Positions 1 to 7,974 of a stretch of 64,000 nucleotides of DNA are shown one piece after another. Source of the DNA: Mangrovimonas sp. YM274 (lineage in GTDB: Bacteria; Bacteroidota; Bacteroidia; Flavobacteriales; Flavobacteriaceae); contig NZ_CP133091.1 in NCBI RefSeq assembly GCF_030908385.1, forward strand, positions 620,001 to 684,000, read 5' to 3'. Made by a program: the position numbers and the translations under genes. The notes under the pieces were generated by a model, which had not been told where the DNA came from, made no database searches, and worked only from the letters and a program-made list of their open reading frames with translations. Each line of letters begins with the position of its first letter. The stretch's first letter is position 1.

Positions 1-384
1 TCAATATTTACAAAGATTATCAACGGAGAGATTCCGTGCTATAAAGTGGCGGAGACTGATGAGTTTTTGGCTTTCTTGGACATCAATCCCAATGCCAAAG
101 GACATACCTTATGTATTCCCAAAAAGGAAGTCGATAAGATTTTCGATTTAGATGAAGCTACCTATATGGGGCTGATGGCATTTTCAAGACGTGTAGCCAT
201 TGCACTGGAAAAGGCAGTTCCTTGTAAACGTGTAGGCGTTTCGGTGATAGGTTTGGAAGTGCCACATGTGCATGTACACTTAATTCCGTTAAATAGAATG
301 GATGATGCCCGTTTTCTTTCCAAAGAAACCTTGCAACCTGAAGAATTTGAGGTAATTGCCAAGGCCATTGCCTCGCATTTGTAA
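1..384 (+). CDS. HIT family protein, 5'-truncated by the window edge
   Basis: The reading frame is open from base 1 and only the first one or two codons appear to be missing. The visible 127 residues begin SIFTKIINGEIPCYKV, the usual N-terminal signature of HIT (histidine triad) nucleotide hydrolases. The triad HVHVHLIP lies at about visible residues 89-96 near the C-terminus. HIT proteins hydrolyse or transfer nucleotides from nucleoside phosphoramidates or dinucleotides, with the middle His as nucleophile. It converges on the next gene with only a 4-bp gap. Family assignment is firm; the physiological substrate is unknown. Confidence 0.93.
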   Translation, partial: SIFTKIINGEIPCYKVAETDEFLAFLDINPNAKGHTLCIPKKEVDKIFDLDEATYMGLMAFSRRVAIALEKAVPCKRVGVSVIGLEVPHVHVHLIPLNRMDDARFLSKETLQPEEFEVIAKAIASHL

Positions 385-388
385 TTCA

Positions 389-745
389 TTAGTACTTGTC
401 AAAAACTCCAAATACGTAAAGGATAATAGCCAAAATTAGTAAGATATCTATGCTAATGAGAATCCAAGATAGTTTGGTAAGCTTTACAGATCTTGGTTTG
501 GCAGGTGTGGCACGCTGTTGGTAGGCGAATACCTGCTCTATTTCATGGGTCCACTGTACAGGATAGATTTCGTTGTTACAGGTATGACAGTAAAGGGTAT
601 GTGTAGTATCTTTGGTGACAGCCTTGTAAAATGCATTTTCAACCAACTTTTGCTTAAAGGTTAAATGCAATCCTTTAGTAGAATAACACTCGGGGCAATT
701 GTTGTTAAGATCAACTTCTTTTAGGGTGAAAAATGATGCGCTCAT
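389..745 (-). CDS. Zinc-ribbon protein with C-terminal membrane anchor
   Basis: A 118-residue protein I do not recognise as a named family. Two Cys pairs (CPEC near residue 18 and CHTC near residue 53) suggest one structural zinc site. A hydrophobic stretch at about residues 92-113 followed by a short charged tail predicts a single C-terminal membrane segment with the ribbon in the cytoplasm. It lies 10 bp downstream of the sensor kinase gene on the same strand, so the two are probably co-transcribed and it may be an accessory of that kinase; this is inference from position only. Confidence 0.75.
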   Translation of the reverse strand: MSASFFTLKEVDLNNNCPECYSTKGLHLTFKQKLVENAFYKAVTKDTTHTLYCHTCNNEIYPVQWTHEIEQVFAYQQRATPAKPRSVKLTKLSWILISIDILLILAIILYVFGVFDKY

Positions 746-755
746 AAACTCAAAT

Positions 756-1907
756 TTACGAAAGAATTTTTAAACTTATTTGCATGGTCGTGCCCTTGCC
801 TATTTCCGAGTGTAGGACCTTTATTTTGCCGTTATGGTAATCTTCTACAATGCGTTTGGCTAAAGATAGCCCAAGTCCCCAACCCCGCTTTTTGCTGGTG
901 TAACCAGGTTCAAAAATTTGATGGAACTGCTGTTTAGAAATTCCTTTTCCGGTATCGCTAACATTCACTTTTACATGTTTGGCATCTTGCTCTATGGCAA
1001 TGCTTAATTTGCCTTTGCCTTTCATGGCGTCAATAGCATTTTTCACAAGGTTTTCTATGGTCCAGCTGTAGAGTTGCGAGTTGAGGTCTACATAGATTTT
1101 ATTGTTTGGGGCAGAGATATCAAAATCAATGAGTTTTGAAGAACGCGATTTTAGATAGGCGTAACTGTCTAGAGTTTCTTGAACAATATCTGTTTTTGAA
1201 AGGGTAGGAACCGAACCTATTTTGCTAAAACGCTCAGTTATGGTTTGGAGACGTTGTATGTCTTTTTCCATTTCCATGATATAATCTGGGTCTACATTTT
1301 CGGACCTTAAAATTTCTATCCATCCTACAAGTGAGGAAAGTGGGGTGCCTATTTGGTGGGCCGTTTCTTTGGCCATTCCCGTCCAAAGTTTGTTTTGTTC
1401 GGCATTTTTGTTGCTTCGGTAGAAAAAATATACCACGGCACCAAACAAAAAGATGATGAGCAACAGTGCCATAGGGTAGTACTTCAGTTTGTTCAACAAG
1501 GGAGAATTGCCGTAGTACAAAGTAGAAAGGACTTTGTTTTTATAGCGAATTTCGATGGGTTGGTTTTCGCTTTTAAACTTTTCTATCAGTGATTGAATAT
1601 ATAAGGAATCCTGAGCCTTGGTTTCATCAATATTATTATAGGTAATACCTTCTAGACTTACCAATATCATGGGGGTTGTGGTATTGCTCTTTAAAATTTC
1701 CAAGGGCAGTTCGCCAACATTGGATTTTAAATCGGTAACCTTGCTCACTTCTTCCTGTGCCAAAGACCAATTTTCCATTTTGGTGCGCTCTTCGGCCTTA
1801 AAGTTTTGAAAGAATATATAGGTGTTCCAAAGGATGAGAGAAATCGTTACAAAAGACACAACAATGATGGTCCAACGTAAAATGTTTCTATTGGTGGATA
1901 AGGTCAT
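756..1907 (-). CDS. Two-TM sensor histidine kinase
   Basis: 383 residues. Membrane segments are at about 10-32 and 143-163, with a periplasmic domain of about 110 residues between them. The phospho-acceptor region is ETAHQIGTPLSSLVGW, with His184. The ATPase part has the N box (NLVKNAIDAM), G1 (DTGKGIS) and G2 (GWGLGLSLAKRIV). The H box has QIGTPL in place of the usual ELRTPL, a variant I know from Bacteroidota kinases. No response regulator is adjacent, so it is an orphan kinase here. The downstream zinc-ribbon gene is 10 bp away. The signal sensed is unknown. Confidence 0.93.
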   Translation of the reverse strand: MTLSTNRNILRWTIIVVSFVTISLILWNTYIFFQNFKAEERTKMENWSLAQEEVSKVTDLKSNVGELPLEILKSNTTTPMILVSLEGITYNNIDETKAQDSLYIQSLIEKFKSENQPIEIRYKNKVLSTLYYGNSPLLNKLKYYPMALLLIIFLFGAVVYFFYRSNKNAEQNKLWTGMAKETAHQIGTPLSSLVGWIEILRSENVDPDYIMEMEKDIQRLQTITERFSKIGSVPTLSKTDIVQETLDSYAYLKSRSSKLIDFDISAPNNKIYVDLNSQLYSWTIENLVKNAIDAMKGKGKLSIAIEQDAKHVKVNVSDTGKGISKQQFHQIFEPGYTSKKRGWGLGLSLAKRIVEDYHNGKIKVLHSEIGKGTTMQISLKILS

Positions 1908-2002
1908 TCTAAAATTTTTGTAATTCTAAATATAATGGAATTCTGTTAATAATATTGTGCGTTAAGGGTTTCAAATCATTTTTATTCCTATGCTAATATG
2001 GT

Positions 2003-2010
2003 TACATTTG
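2003..2010 (+). promoter_or_regulatory. Putative -7 promoter element of the flavin reductase gene
   Basis: TACATTTG matches the Bacteroidota -7 consensus TAnnTTTG and lies 20 bp before the ATG at 2030. No convincing -33 TTTG is seen 19 bp upstream, so the call rests on the -7 box alone. Confidence 0.4.
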
Positions 2011-2029
2011 TGCCAAATCAATTAAGCTT

Positions 2030-2899
2030 ATGATCTCATTTAGCCCAAAGGACATGTCTACTGCAAAAGTGCACGGGTATCTGTTAAGTGCCGTGGCACC
2101 TAGGCCAATAGCATTTGCCAGTACCATTGATGAGGAGGGTAATCCTAATTTGTCACCTTTCAGTTTTTTTAACGTGTTTAGTGCCAATCCGCCGATATTG
2201 ATTTTTTCGCCAGCACGTCGGGTTAGAGATAATACGGTAAAGCATACATTGGAAAATGTGGAAGCTGTTAGGGAGGTAGTGATTAATGTGGTGAATTACG
2301 ATTTGGTTCAACAGACCTCTTTGAGTAGTACCGAATACGATAGGGGTGTAAATGAGTTTGAAAAAGCGGGATTGACCATGCTAAAATCTGATGAGGTAAA
2401 GCCTTTTAGAGTAGCGGAATCTCCTGTGCAATTTGAGTGTAAGGTAAACGACATTGTAAAGCTGGGGAATGAAGGAGGTGCAGGAAACCTTGTGATATGC
2501 GAAGTAGTAAAATTTCACATATCAGAGGAGGTCTTAGATGAGGAACAGCGTATAGACCAGGATAAATTGGACTTGGTTGCCAGAGCCGGTGGGAGTTATT
2601 ACAACAGAGCCAAAAGTGGCTTTTTTGAAATTCCAAAGCCATTACAAACTTTAGGAATTGGTGTTGATGCCCTTCCCGAAGAAGTTAAGAACAGTATGAT
2701 CTTGACAGGTAATGATTTGGGAATGTTAGGTAATGTGGAACAATTGCCCTCGGCAGAAGACATCGAGGCCTTTGTTAAAGATATTAGTGAACGCTACCCA
2801 AACATAAAGAGCATGACCCATCGCGAAAAGCATAAATTGGCACAAAACTATTTGAGTTTTGGAGATGTGGCCAGTGCATGGAAATTATTGCTATCTTAA
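2030..2899 (+). CDS. Flavin reductase family protein (FMN-binding split barrel)
   Basis: 289 residues. The N-terminal two thirds match the flavin reductase-like split barrel, with APRPIAFASTIDEEGNPNLS at about residues 23-42 and the SFFNVFSANPPIL stretch typical of the FMN-binding site. These cytoplasmic proteins reduce FMN with NAD(P)H or bind FMN for oxygenase partners. The C-terminal ~90 residues extend beyond the minimal reductase fold, as in the longer subfamily common in Bacteroidota. It is transcribed divergently from the sensor kinase and is followed 51 bp later by the DUF3127 gene. Family is confident, reaction partner unknown. Confidence 0.9.
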   Translation: MISFSPKDMSTAKVHGYLLSAVAPRPIAFASTIDEEGNPNLSPFSFFNVFSANPPILIFSPARRVRDNTVKHTLENVEAVREVVINVVNYDLVQQTSLSSTEYDRGVNEFEKAGLTMLKSDEVKPFRVAESPVQFECKVNDIVKLGNEGGAGNLVICEVVKFHISEEVLDEEQRIDQDKLDLVARAGGSYYNRAKSGFFEIPKPLQTLGIGVDALPEEVKNSMILTGNDLGMLGNVEQLPSAEDIEAFVKDISERYPNIKSMTHREKHKLAQNYLSFGDVASAWKLLLS

Positions 2900-2950
2900 C
2901 GGTTTGGCAGGATTATAGAAAAATACAAATTAGAATAAATAGTAAGAAGA

Positions 2951-3322
2951 ATGGAAATTCAGGGAAAAATTAAAATGATTGGAGCAACCCAAACTTTTGG
3001 TAGTAACGGGTTTAGAAAAAGAGAGATTGTAATTACTACAGAAGAGCAATATCCACAACACATTATGGTGGAATTTGTACAGGATAAAACCGACTTATTA
3101 AATACTTACCAAGTAGGGCAACCCGTAAAAATTAGCATCAACCTTAGAGGAAGAGAGTGGGTAAACCCTCAAGGGGAAACCAAATATTTCAATTCTATTC
3201 AAGGATGGCGTATTGAAGCTGTACAGGCAGATGCTGGTAACATGCCGCCAATGCCTCCAACAGATGCTTTTGAGCCTGCAGGAAACCTTAACGAAGAGGA
3301 ACACGACGATTTGCCATTCTAG
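2951..3322 (+). CDS. DUF3127 protein with SSB-like acidic tail
   Basis: 123 residues matching DUF3127, a small family common in Bacteroidota and some phages. The body (residues 1-85) looks like an OB-type beta barrel: alternating strands such as REIVITTEEQYPQHIMVEF and PVKISINLRGREW. A flexible Pro/Ala linker follows, and the protein ends EEEHDDLPF, strongly resembling the DDDIPF tip of single-strand DNA-binding protein. An ssDNA-binding or SSB-like role is inference from that tail and fold impression. A strong terminator follows 28 bp after the stop. Confidence 0.88.
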   Translation: MEIQGKIKMIGATQTFGSNGFRKREIVITTEEQYPQHIMVEFVQDKTDLLNTYQVGQPVKISINLRGREWVNPQGETKYFNSIQGWRIEAVQADAGNMPPMPPTDAFEPAGNLNEEEHDDLPF

Positions 3323-3350
3323 AAGATTAGAATGTAAATTTTAATTTAAG

Positions 3351-3375
3351 AACCCCACTTTTAGTGGGGTTTTTT
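3351..3375 (+). terminator. Rho-independent terminator after DUF3127
   Basis: A 9-bp perfect stem (AACCCCACT/AGTGGGGTT) with a TTT loop, followed by a T-run, 28 bp after the stop codon at 3322. Confidence 0.9.
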
Positions 3376-3446
3376 GTATGTTGAAATCTATTGCAATTCT
3401 TTTCGAAGCCGTTAAAAAGAATGTATTTTTAAGGAAACTCATAAAA

Positions 3447-3471
3447 AAAGCTCCGAGAATTTCAGAGCTTT
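3447..3471 (-). terminator. Terminator-like hairpin in a gene-free stretch
   Basis: AAAGCTC and GAGCTTT form a stem. The T-run follows only when read on the minus strand (TTTTTTT towards 3443). No minus-strand gene lies upstream of it in the 302-bp gap between DUF3127 and aat, so it may be a decayed relic or may stop antisense transcription. I see nothing else in the gap 3376-3624. Confidence 0.45.
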
Positions 3472-3624
3472 AGTATTGTGGTTTTAGGTGTGGCCTTTCA
3501 ATAAGTAGTTATCAAAATGCAATGATGAATAAATAATTTATTGTACAGGCCATATCAAATGTGATAAAAATTATTGAGTTTTAAAAGGAAAATTGTGTGA
3601 ATATTCACGAAAACGTTATAGTAA

Positions 3625-4263
3625 ATGGTAAGTATTCTTACAGGAGAACTGAAGTTTCCGAGCGTAAGCGAGACCTCGCCTGAGGGGCTTTTGGCCATAG
3701 GTGGTGATTTGTCAGTAGAACGATTGCTCTTGGCCTATCGCAATGGTATTTTTCCATGGTTTGATGACGACGATCCTATTTTGTGGTGGTCTCCAGATCC
3801 GCGTTTTGTGCTTTTTCCAGAGCGTTTAAAGGTGTCTAAGAGCATGAAGCAGGTGCTCCGTAATACAGACTTTGTGGTTACGGTTAATAAAGCGTTTAGG
3901 GAAGTGATTACCTCGTGTTCTAAAATAAAGAGACATGGGCAGCCTAGTAGTTGGATTACCCAGGATATGATTACCGGATATATGGCCTTGCATGAATTGG
4001 GTTATGCAAAATCGGTGGAGGTATGGTTGAACGGTGAATTGGCAGGAGGACTCTATGGCGTTGATTTGGGAAATGGCGTGTTTTGTGGAGAGAGTATGTT
4101 TACCAATGTGAGCAATGCCAGCAAAGCTGGATTTATCACCTTTATCCAAAATACCAATTATAAGCTAATAGATTGCCAAGTGTATACCAATCACCTCGAA
4201 AGTTTAGGTGCTGAGGACATGACTAGAGAGGAGTTTTTGAAATATCTAACAGGAGATGAATGA
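3625..4263 (+). CDS. aat: Leucyl/phenylalanyl-tRNA--protein transferase
   Basis: 212 residues, the usual length for Aat. The signature FPWFDDDDPILWWSPDPRFV at about residues 43-62, LFCGES-like VFCGESMF and the CQVYTNHLESLGAE end are all present. The enzyme transfers Leu or Phe from charged tRNA to proteins with N-terminal Arg or Lys, creating N-degrons read by ClpS/ClpAP in the cytoplasm. It stands alone between a 302-bp gap and the convergent tag gene. A Clp-type protease gene occurs in the window at 58865 but there is no direct linkage. Confidence 0.96.
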   Translation: MVSILTGELKFPSVSETSPEGLLAIGGDLSVERLLLAYRNGIFPWFDDDDPILWWSPDPRFVLFPERLKVSKSMKQVLRNTDFVVTVNKAFREVITSCSKIKRHGQPSSWITQDMITGYMALHELGYAKSVEVWLNGELAGGLYGVDLGNGVFCGESMFTNVSNASKAGFITFIQNTNYKLIDCQVYTNHLESLGAEDMTREEFLKYLTGDE

Positions 4264-4300
4264 ACGTCTGCGATGAACTTGACAAAACCTTCCTAACATT

Positions 4301-4864
4301 TTAAACTTCATGATACCTGAAACATTTGGTTTCATGGTCATTTACCATGCCGGTAGCTTGCATATGGGCATAGACTACCGTCGAGCCTACAAATTTAAAG
4401 CCTCTTTTCTTTAAGTCTTTACTAATAGTATCACTTAAAGGGGTGGTGGCAGGAGCCGTTTTGTAGTGTTCTATATTGTTGGTAATTGGCTGTCCATCTA
4501 CAAAACCCCAAATGTATTTGCTGAAACTTCCAAATTCTTCCTGTACTTTCATAAATGCTTGTGCATTGGTGACCGTAGCTTTTACCTTCAATTTATTCCT
4601 GATAATTCCTGTATCCTGTAATAGGGATTCTAATTTAACCTCATCGTAGGTGGCAATGGCTTTATAGTCAAAATTATCAAAGGCTTTTCTAAAGTTTTCA
4701 CGCTTTCTAAGAACCGTTATCCAACTTAGGCCAGCCTGAAAGGTTTCCAATATCAAAAACTCAAAAAGCTTGGCATCGTCATATACGGGGACACCCCATT
4801 CTTCATCATGATAGGTCTCGTAAAGAGGATCTCCAACGCACCATCCGCATCTGTGTTTTTCCAT
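4301..4864 (-). CDS. tag: DNA-3-methyladenine glycosylase I
   Basis: 187 residues from the chosen ATG at 4864. An in-frame start 39 bp further upstream exists, but the family begins just before the zinc-ligand motif RCGWC, so the shorter start is preferred. Zinc ligands known for the family are visible: Cys in RCGWC, His in YHDEEWGVP, and His and Cys in the C-terminal NDHETKCF. The enzyme excises 3-methyladenine from alkylated DNA to start base-excision repair. It is convergent with aat (37 bp apart) and divergent from the thioredoxin-fold gene. Confidence 0.95.
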   Translation of the reverse strand: MEKHRCGWCVGDPLYETYHDEEWGVPVYDDAKLFEFLILETFQAGLSWITVLRKRENFRKAFDNFDYKAIATYDEVKLESLLQDTGIIRNKLKVKATVTNAQAFMKVQEEFGSFSKYIWGFVDGQPITNNIEHYKTAPATTPLSDTISKDLKKRGFKFVGSTVVYAHMQATGMVNDHETKCFRYHEV

Positions 4865-4957
4865 AGTAATTTTGATTGTAAAAAGAGCTAATTTATGTAA
4901 CATCGGTTACCTAAAAATAGGCATTTTAGGCTTAATTTTGTCAAAAAATTTTAGAGT

Positions 4958-5575
4958 ATGGATATATCACAAATTAACAAAGTAGACGAGATTGTCAAAG
5001 CGAGCTTGGCACAAGGTATAACCTATGAACAATATCGCGAAAAGGTCAAGGACCTGGTAGCTCAACAATCTACCTCTGGATTGGAACAATCTGAGGACAG
5101 AGTTAATTTTACAGTACTCAACGACCGCCGTATGAAACGGTGGGATAAAACCATAAAAGTACCCCAAGATATTCAGGAAGCTGTTTCTAAATTTCAAACT
5201 AAAGTAACTTGGTTGGTGATTACCGAAAGTTGGTGTGGTGATGCCGCTCACGTGGTGCCTGCCATTAATAAAGTGGCCGAACTAAATGATAATATTACAC
5301 TCAAGTTGGTATTTAGAGACGAACATGAAGCCTTGATGGATGAGTTTTTAACCAATGGCGGACGCTCAATTCCTAAATTAATCATGGTTGAGGATGCTAC
5401 AGGAGAGGTAATAAACACTTTTGGGCCAAGGCCAACTAAAGCCACCGAAATGGTGGAGGCTTATAAGGCTGAGCACGGTGCATTGACGCCTGAATTTAAA
5501 GAAGAATTACAGGTTTGGTACAATACCGATAAAGGACAATCTGTAATTAGTGATTTGGTACGGTTGTTGCTATAA
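4958..5575 (+). CDS. Thioredoxin-fold family protein with single active-site Cys
   Basis: 205 residues. The central part (about 60-170) has a thioredoxin fold with the sequence TESWCGDAAHVVPAI at 89-103. Only Cys93 is present, so WCGD replaces the redox pair WCxxC. The family is widespread in Bacteroidota and is usually annotated as thioredoxin family protein. A one-Cys site argues for thiol binding, monothiol exchange or loss of catalysis rather than disulfide reduction; which is not decidable from sequence. There is no signal peptide, so it is cytoplasmic. A 44-codon membrane ORF follows after 62 bp. Confidence 0.88.
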   Translation: MDISQINKVDEIVKASLAQGITYEQYREKVKDLVAQQSTSGLEQSEDRVNFTVLNDRRMKRWDKTIKVPQDIQEAVSKFQTKVTWLVITESWCGDAAHVVPAINKVAELNDNITLKLVFRDEHEALMDEFLTNGGRSIPKLIMVEDATGEVINTFGPRPTKATEMVEAYKAEHGALTPEFKEELQVWYNTDKGQSVISDLVRLLL

Positions 5576-5637
5576 GTTTATTAGAAGGTCAATTGAAATA
5601 AAAGTTGACTCAGCAACATAACCGTAATAGAATTTTA

Positions 5638-5772
5638 ATGATGATAACAATAGTAATAGCAACAGTGGTTCTTTTAGGCTCTGTAACGGGCCTAGGAATG
5701 TATAAAACAAGAAAACAATTGGTGCCTCAAAGAGTACCAGTAAAGCATAAAGACAATAATAGTAGGTTTTAA
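5638..5772 (+). CDS. Small single-pass membrane protein (44 aa)
   Basis: A 44-codon ORF starting with a double ATG (5638 and 5641). Residues 3-21 form one hydrophobic segment (IVIATVVLLGSVTGLGM), followed by a basic tail rich in Lys and Arg (YKTRKQLVPQRVPVKHKD). This looks like a real small inner-membrane protein with its tail in the cytoplasm. It sits 62 bp downstream of the thioredoxin-fold gene and ends just before a strong terminator, which supports transcription through it. No function is recognised. Confidence 0.55.
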   Translation: MMITIVIATVVLLGSVTGLGMYKTRKQLVPQRVPVKHKDNNSRF

Positions 5773-5792
5773 TTAGATTGGTTAATATGTGT

Positions 5793-5826
5793 AAAAAAGC
5801 CCCGCAGTAATGTGGGGCTTTTTTTG
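5793..5826 (+). terminator. Rho-independent terminator
   Basis: Stem AAGCCCCGCA/TGTGGGGCTT (one G-T pair) with loop GTAA, T-run on the plus strand and A-run before it, so it may work in both directions. It closes the thioredoxin-fold/small ORF unit and lies 28 bp beyond the end of the convergent ABC gene. Confidence 0.9.
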
Positions 5827-5853
5827 TACTACATTGTTTGTTAAGTTGTCAAT

Positions 5854-6543
5854 TTACTGTTGTAGTTTTTGAATGTTTTCAAAGCTTCCTTCAGACATAT
5901 ATCCCAGGTTAACCAATTCGCTTAAATCTTGTATCGACTTTAAAAAGCCGTTTTGTAAATAAACAATGCGATCTGCCAAATGGATGACATTTTCATAATC
6001 GTGGTCTGTAATGATAAAACCTTTGGAAGATTTTAAATCGTTGATATAATCAATTACATAGGTTTTCATAATAGGGCTCAGTCCATTAAAGGGTTCGTCT
6101 AAGAGCACAAATTTGGCATTGGAATGTACCATCAGCAAAATTTCAACAATTCGTTTTTCGCCACCACTTAACTGCTGGTTCTGTTTACTTAATAAGGGTT
6201 GTATGTACTCATTTTCAAGTACCGCTGCTCTGTGTTCTTTAGCAAGAAACAAATGAATTAAAGATTTGATGGCAATATTGTTGGGTAAAAAGTTGTCTTG
6301 GGGCAGGTAATTGATCAATCCTCTGCCGTCGGCCACGCTTTTAATAATAGTGTTACCTATTCTTATAAATTTAAAGTCGGCTTTTTCAATACCAAAAACA
6401 ATTTTAAGTAAGGTGGATTTGCCAGAGCCATTGCGTCCAATTAAGCCTACTGTTTCCCCTTCTTTACAGGAGAGGTATACATCGCTTAGGATTACTTTAT
6501 GGTCGTAGGCTTTTGAAAGACTGTCTATGTGTAAATTACTCAT
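5854..6543 (-). CDS. ABC transporter ATP-binding protein
   Basis: 229 residues from ATG at 6543. A start further upstream is possible, but this ATG overlaps the previous gene's stop as ATGA, which decides it. Walker A (GRNGSGKST), the Q-loop area, signature (LSGGEKRI), Walker B (FVLLDEP) and switch His (ITDHD) are all present, so it is a complete nucleotide-binding domain. The only membrane protein beside it is the overlapping 91-residue gene upstream, much smaller than a normal permease. The substrate is unknown; an export or membrane-stress role is possible. Confidence 0.93.
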   Translation of the reverse strand: MSNLHIDSLSKAYDHKVILSDVYLSCKEGETVGLIGRNGSGKSTLLKIVFGIEKADFKFIRIGNTIIKSVADGRGLINYLPQDNFLPNNIAIKSLIHLFLAKEHRAAVLENEYIQPLLSKQNQQLSGGEKRIVEILLMVHSNAKFVLLDEPFNGLSPIMKTYVIDYINDLKSSKGFIITDHDYENVIHLADRIVYLQNGFLKSIQDLSELVNLGYMSEGSFENIQKLQQ

Positions 6544-6815
6544 AATATTGACAGTATTAAAAAGTTGATTAGCGCAACAGCAATTGTTGATCCCCACAAC
6601 ATGCTTTTTTTCAATCCTAAATTATAATAATAGTAGTATTGATTTTTGTCCTTTAGGTCGTAGAAGAAGAATTGCATCTGTGGGGCTGTAAACAAAAAAC
6701 TCCACCCAATAGTTGTTAGTTCGCCTCCAAACAAAATGCCAAGTATAATGGCAATGGCATAGGCTATGAAAAAATGTTTTTTCTGAAATAACAAAAGGTT
6801 TTTTAAGAGTCTCAA
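6540..6815 (-). CDS. Small polytopic membrane protein coupled to the ABC ATPase
   Basis: 91 residues, with hydrophobic segments at about 14-30, 35-52 and 70-90 and an unusual Tyr run (YYYYY near residue 61). I do not recognise a family. Its stop overlaps the ATPase start by 4 bp (6540-6543), so the two are translationally coupled and probably work together. It could be a miniature permease that must oligomerise, or an anchor for the ATPase. It is too short for a conventional ABC-2 permease; no frameshift or continuing permease sequence is evident upstream (6816-6882). Confidence 0.75.
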   Translation of the reverse strand: MRLLKNLLLFQKKHFFIAYAIAIILGILFGGELTTIGWSFLFTAPQMQFFFYDLKDKNQYYYYYNLGLKKSMLWGSTIAVALINFLILSIL

Positions 6816-6882
6816 GGTTTGTGGGAGTAATTGTATTGATTTGTAAAATTTAGGGGTAAAGCTGGATTGAAATGTTAATTGT

Positions 6883-7347
6883 CTAATATTTTAATTCCAA
6901 ATCCAGTTGTCTGCCTTCGGCTTGAGCCTTTTTGTCTTTTTCTGTGCCAACGGCAATGCCCATAGCCATTCCTATGGGGAGGCCAATACCTAAAAATGCC
7001 ATATTACCGAAACTGGTGCCAAAGACAACTCCAAGTGGAATCCCAAAAACAGATATTCCAATGGCTAACCATTTTTGACGGTAATAGTTTTTAGGTACTA
7101 ATTGCAATTCTTTTTCCAGCAATGTCACAATCTTGGTCTGACGCTTTTTTAGTTGTATTCTCAAGGTTTTATCACTGTCGGGGAGGGTGTTTATGGCTTC
7201 AATATGTGTGTTGATGGTATTTATAATAGCCTCCGGAAGTTCTCTTTTTTGCAATTCGCTCAGGAGTTTTTCAAATTGAAGATAGACTTGTTCCAGTTTT
7301 GGGCTGTCTTTAATGGTAGTGCGTGGTTTAAGTGCCGTAAATGTCAT
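6883..7347 (-). CDS. Unrecognised protein: coiled N-terminus, Gly-rich membrane hairpin
   Basis: 154 residues. The first ~95 are charged and helical (heptad-like, e.g. LEQVYLQFEKLLSELQKREL). Residues about 104-145 form two Gly-rich hydrophobic segments (FGIPLGVVFGTSFG and MAFLGIGLPIGMAMGIAVG), followed by a charged tail. It is probably an inner-membrane protein with a cytoplasmic coiled coil. It shares strand with the ABC pair 67 bp away. No function is assigned. Confidence 0.7.
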   Translation of the reverse strand: MTFTALKPRTTIKDSPKLEQVYLQFEKLLSELQKRELPEAIINTINTHIEAINTLPDSDKTLRIQLKKRQTKIVTLLEKELQLVPKNYYRQKWLAIGISVFGIPLGVVFGTSFGNMAFLGIGLPIGMAMGIAVGTEKDKKAQAEGRQLDLELKY

Positions 7348-7401
7348 TTAAAAAGTATTGGTTGTTGGGGCTAACCTTGACAATTATAAAGGTACTTGCC
7401 T

Positions 7402-7866
7402 TTAAATTCTCTTCAACTGATTTTGGTTTATAAAAAAGTCTTCGCGCTCTATGTTGTTTTCAAAGAAACTTATAAGCTCCGATTCTGATGTGAATTCCTT
7501 CTTATGAAGCTTATCATTCACTTCGGAAAAGGTTAGAGTGTTGTCCTGCACTGTAAAGCCATAAAACGTATATATGGTCTTGCCTCTGTTTTCTGTTTTA
7601 ACATTCATGATGGAAACCCCTTTGATGGTCTTTTGATATCCCTGCAGTTCCTCTATTTCTTTACCATCTTTAATTGCTAATTTGTAGGTGGTGTCACTAG
7701 TTTTTTGAATAGTAATTTTTTCAACATCATTGTTTGTAATACCCCATTCTCCAATTAGTTCAGGGTTGATGTTTTCGTCGTTAGGCAATCCAAATTCAGA
7801 TTCTATAGTACAGCCCATTAATAGGAGGAATGCTAGACATCCTAAAATATTTTTAACCGTATTCAT
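7402..7866 (-). CDS. Predicted lipoprotein, unknown function
   Basis: 154 residues with a lipobox LLLMGC ending at Cys19, so it is exported and lipidated. The mature part contains NPELIGEWGITNNDVEKITI and a set of short beta strands, resembling small lipocalin-like or META-type envelope proteins, but the match is too weak to name. It is the second gene of a run of leftward orphan envelope genes. Confidence 0.72.
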   Translation of the reverse strand: MNTVKNILGCLAFLLLMGCTIESEFGLPNDENINPELIGEWGITNNDVEKITIQKTSDTTYKLAIKDGKEIEELQGYQKTIKGVSIMNVKTENRGKTIYTFYGFTVQDNTLTFSEVNDKLHKKEFTSESELISFFENNIEREDFFINQNQLKRI

Positions 7867-7974
7867 AAGTTCTTTGTTTTGGTTGGTCCGCTAACTAAAT
7901 TAATAAAAAAAAGACTTAAGACTTTGTAAATGTTAGAATTAATTCTAAAAAAGTAAACTGAGGAATCCTTCTTT

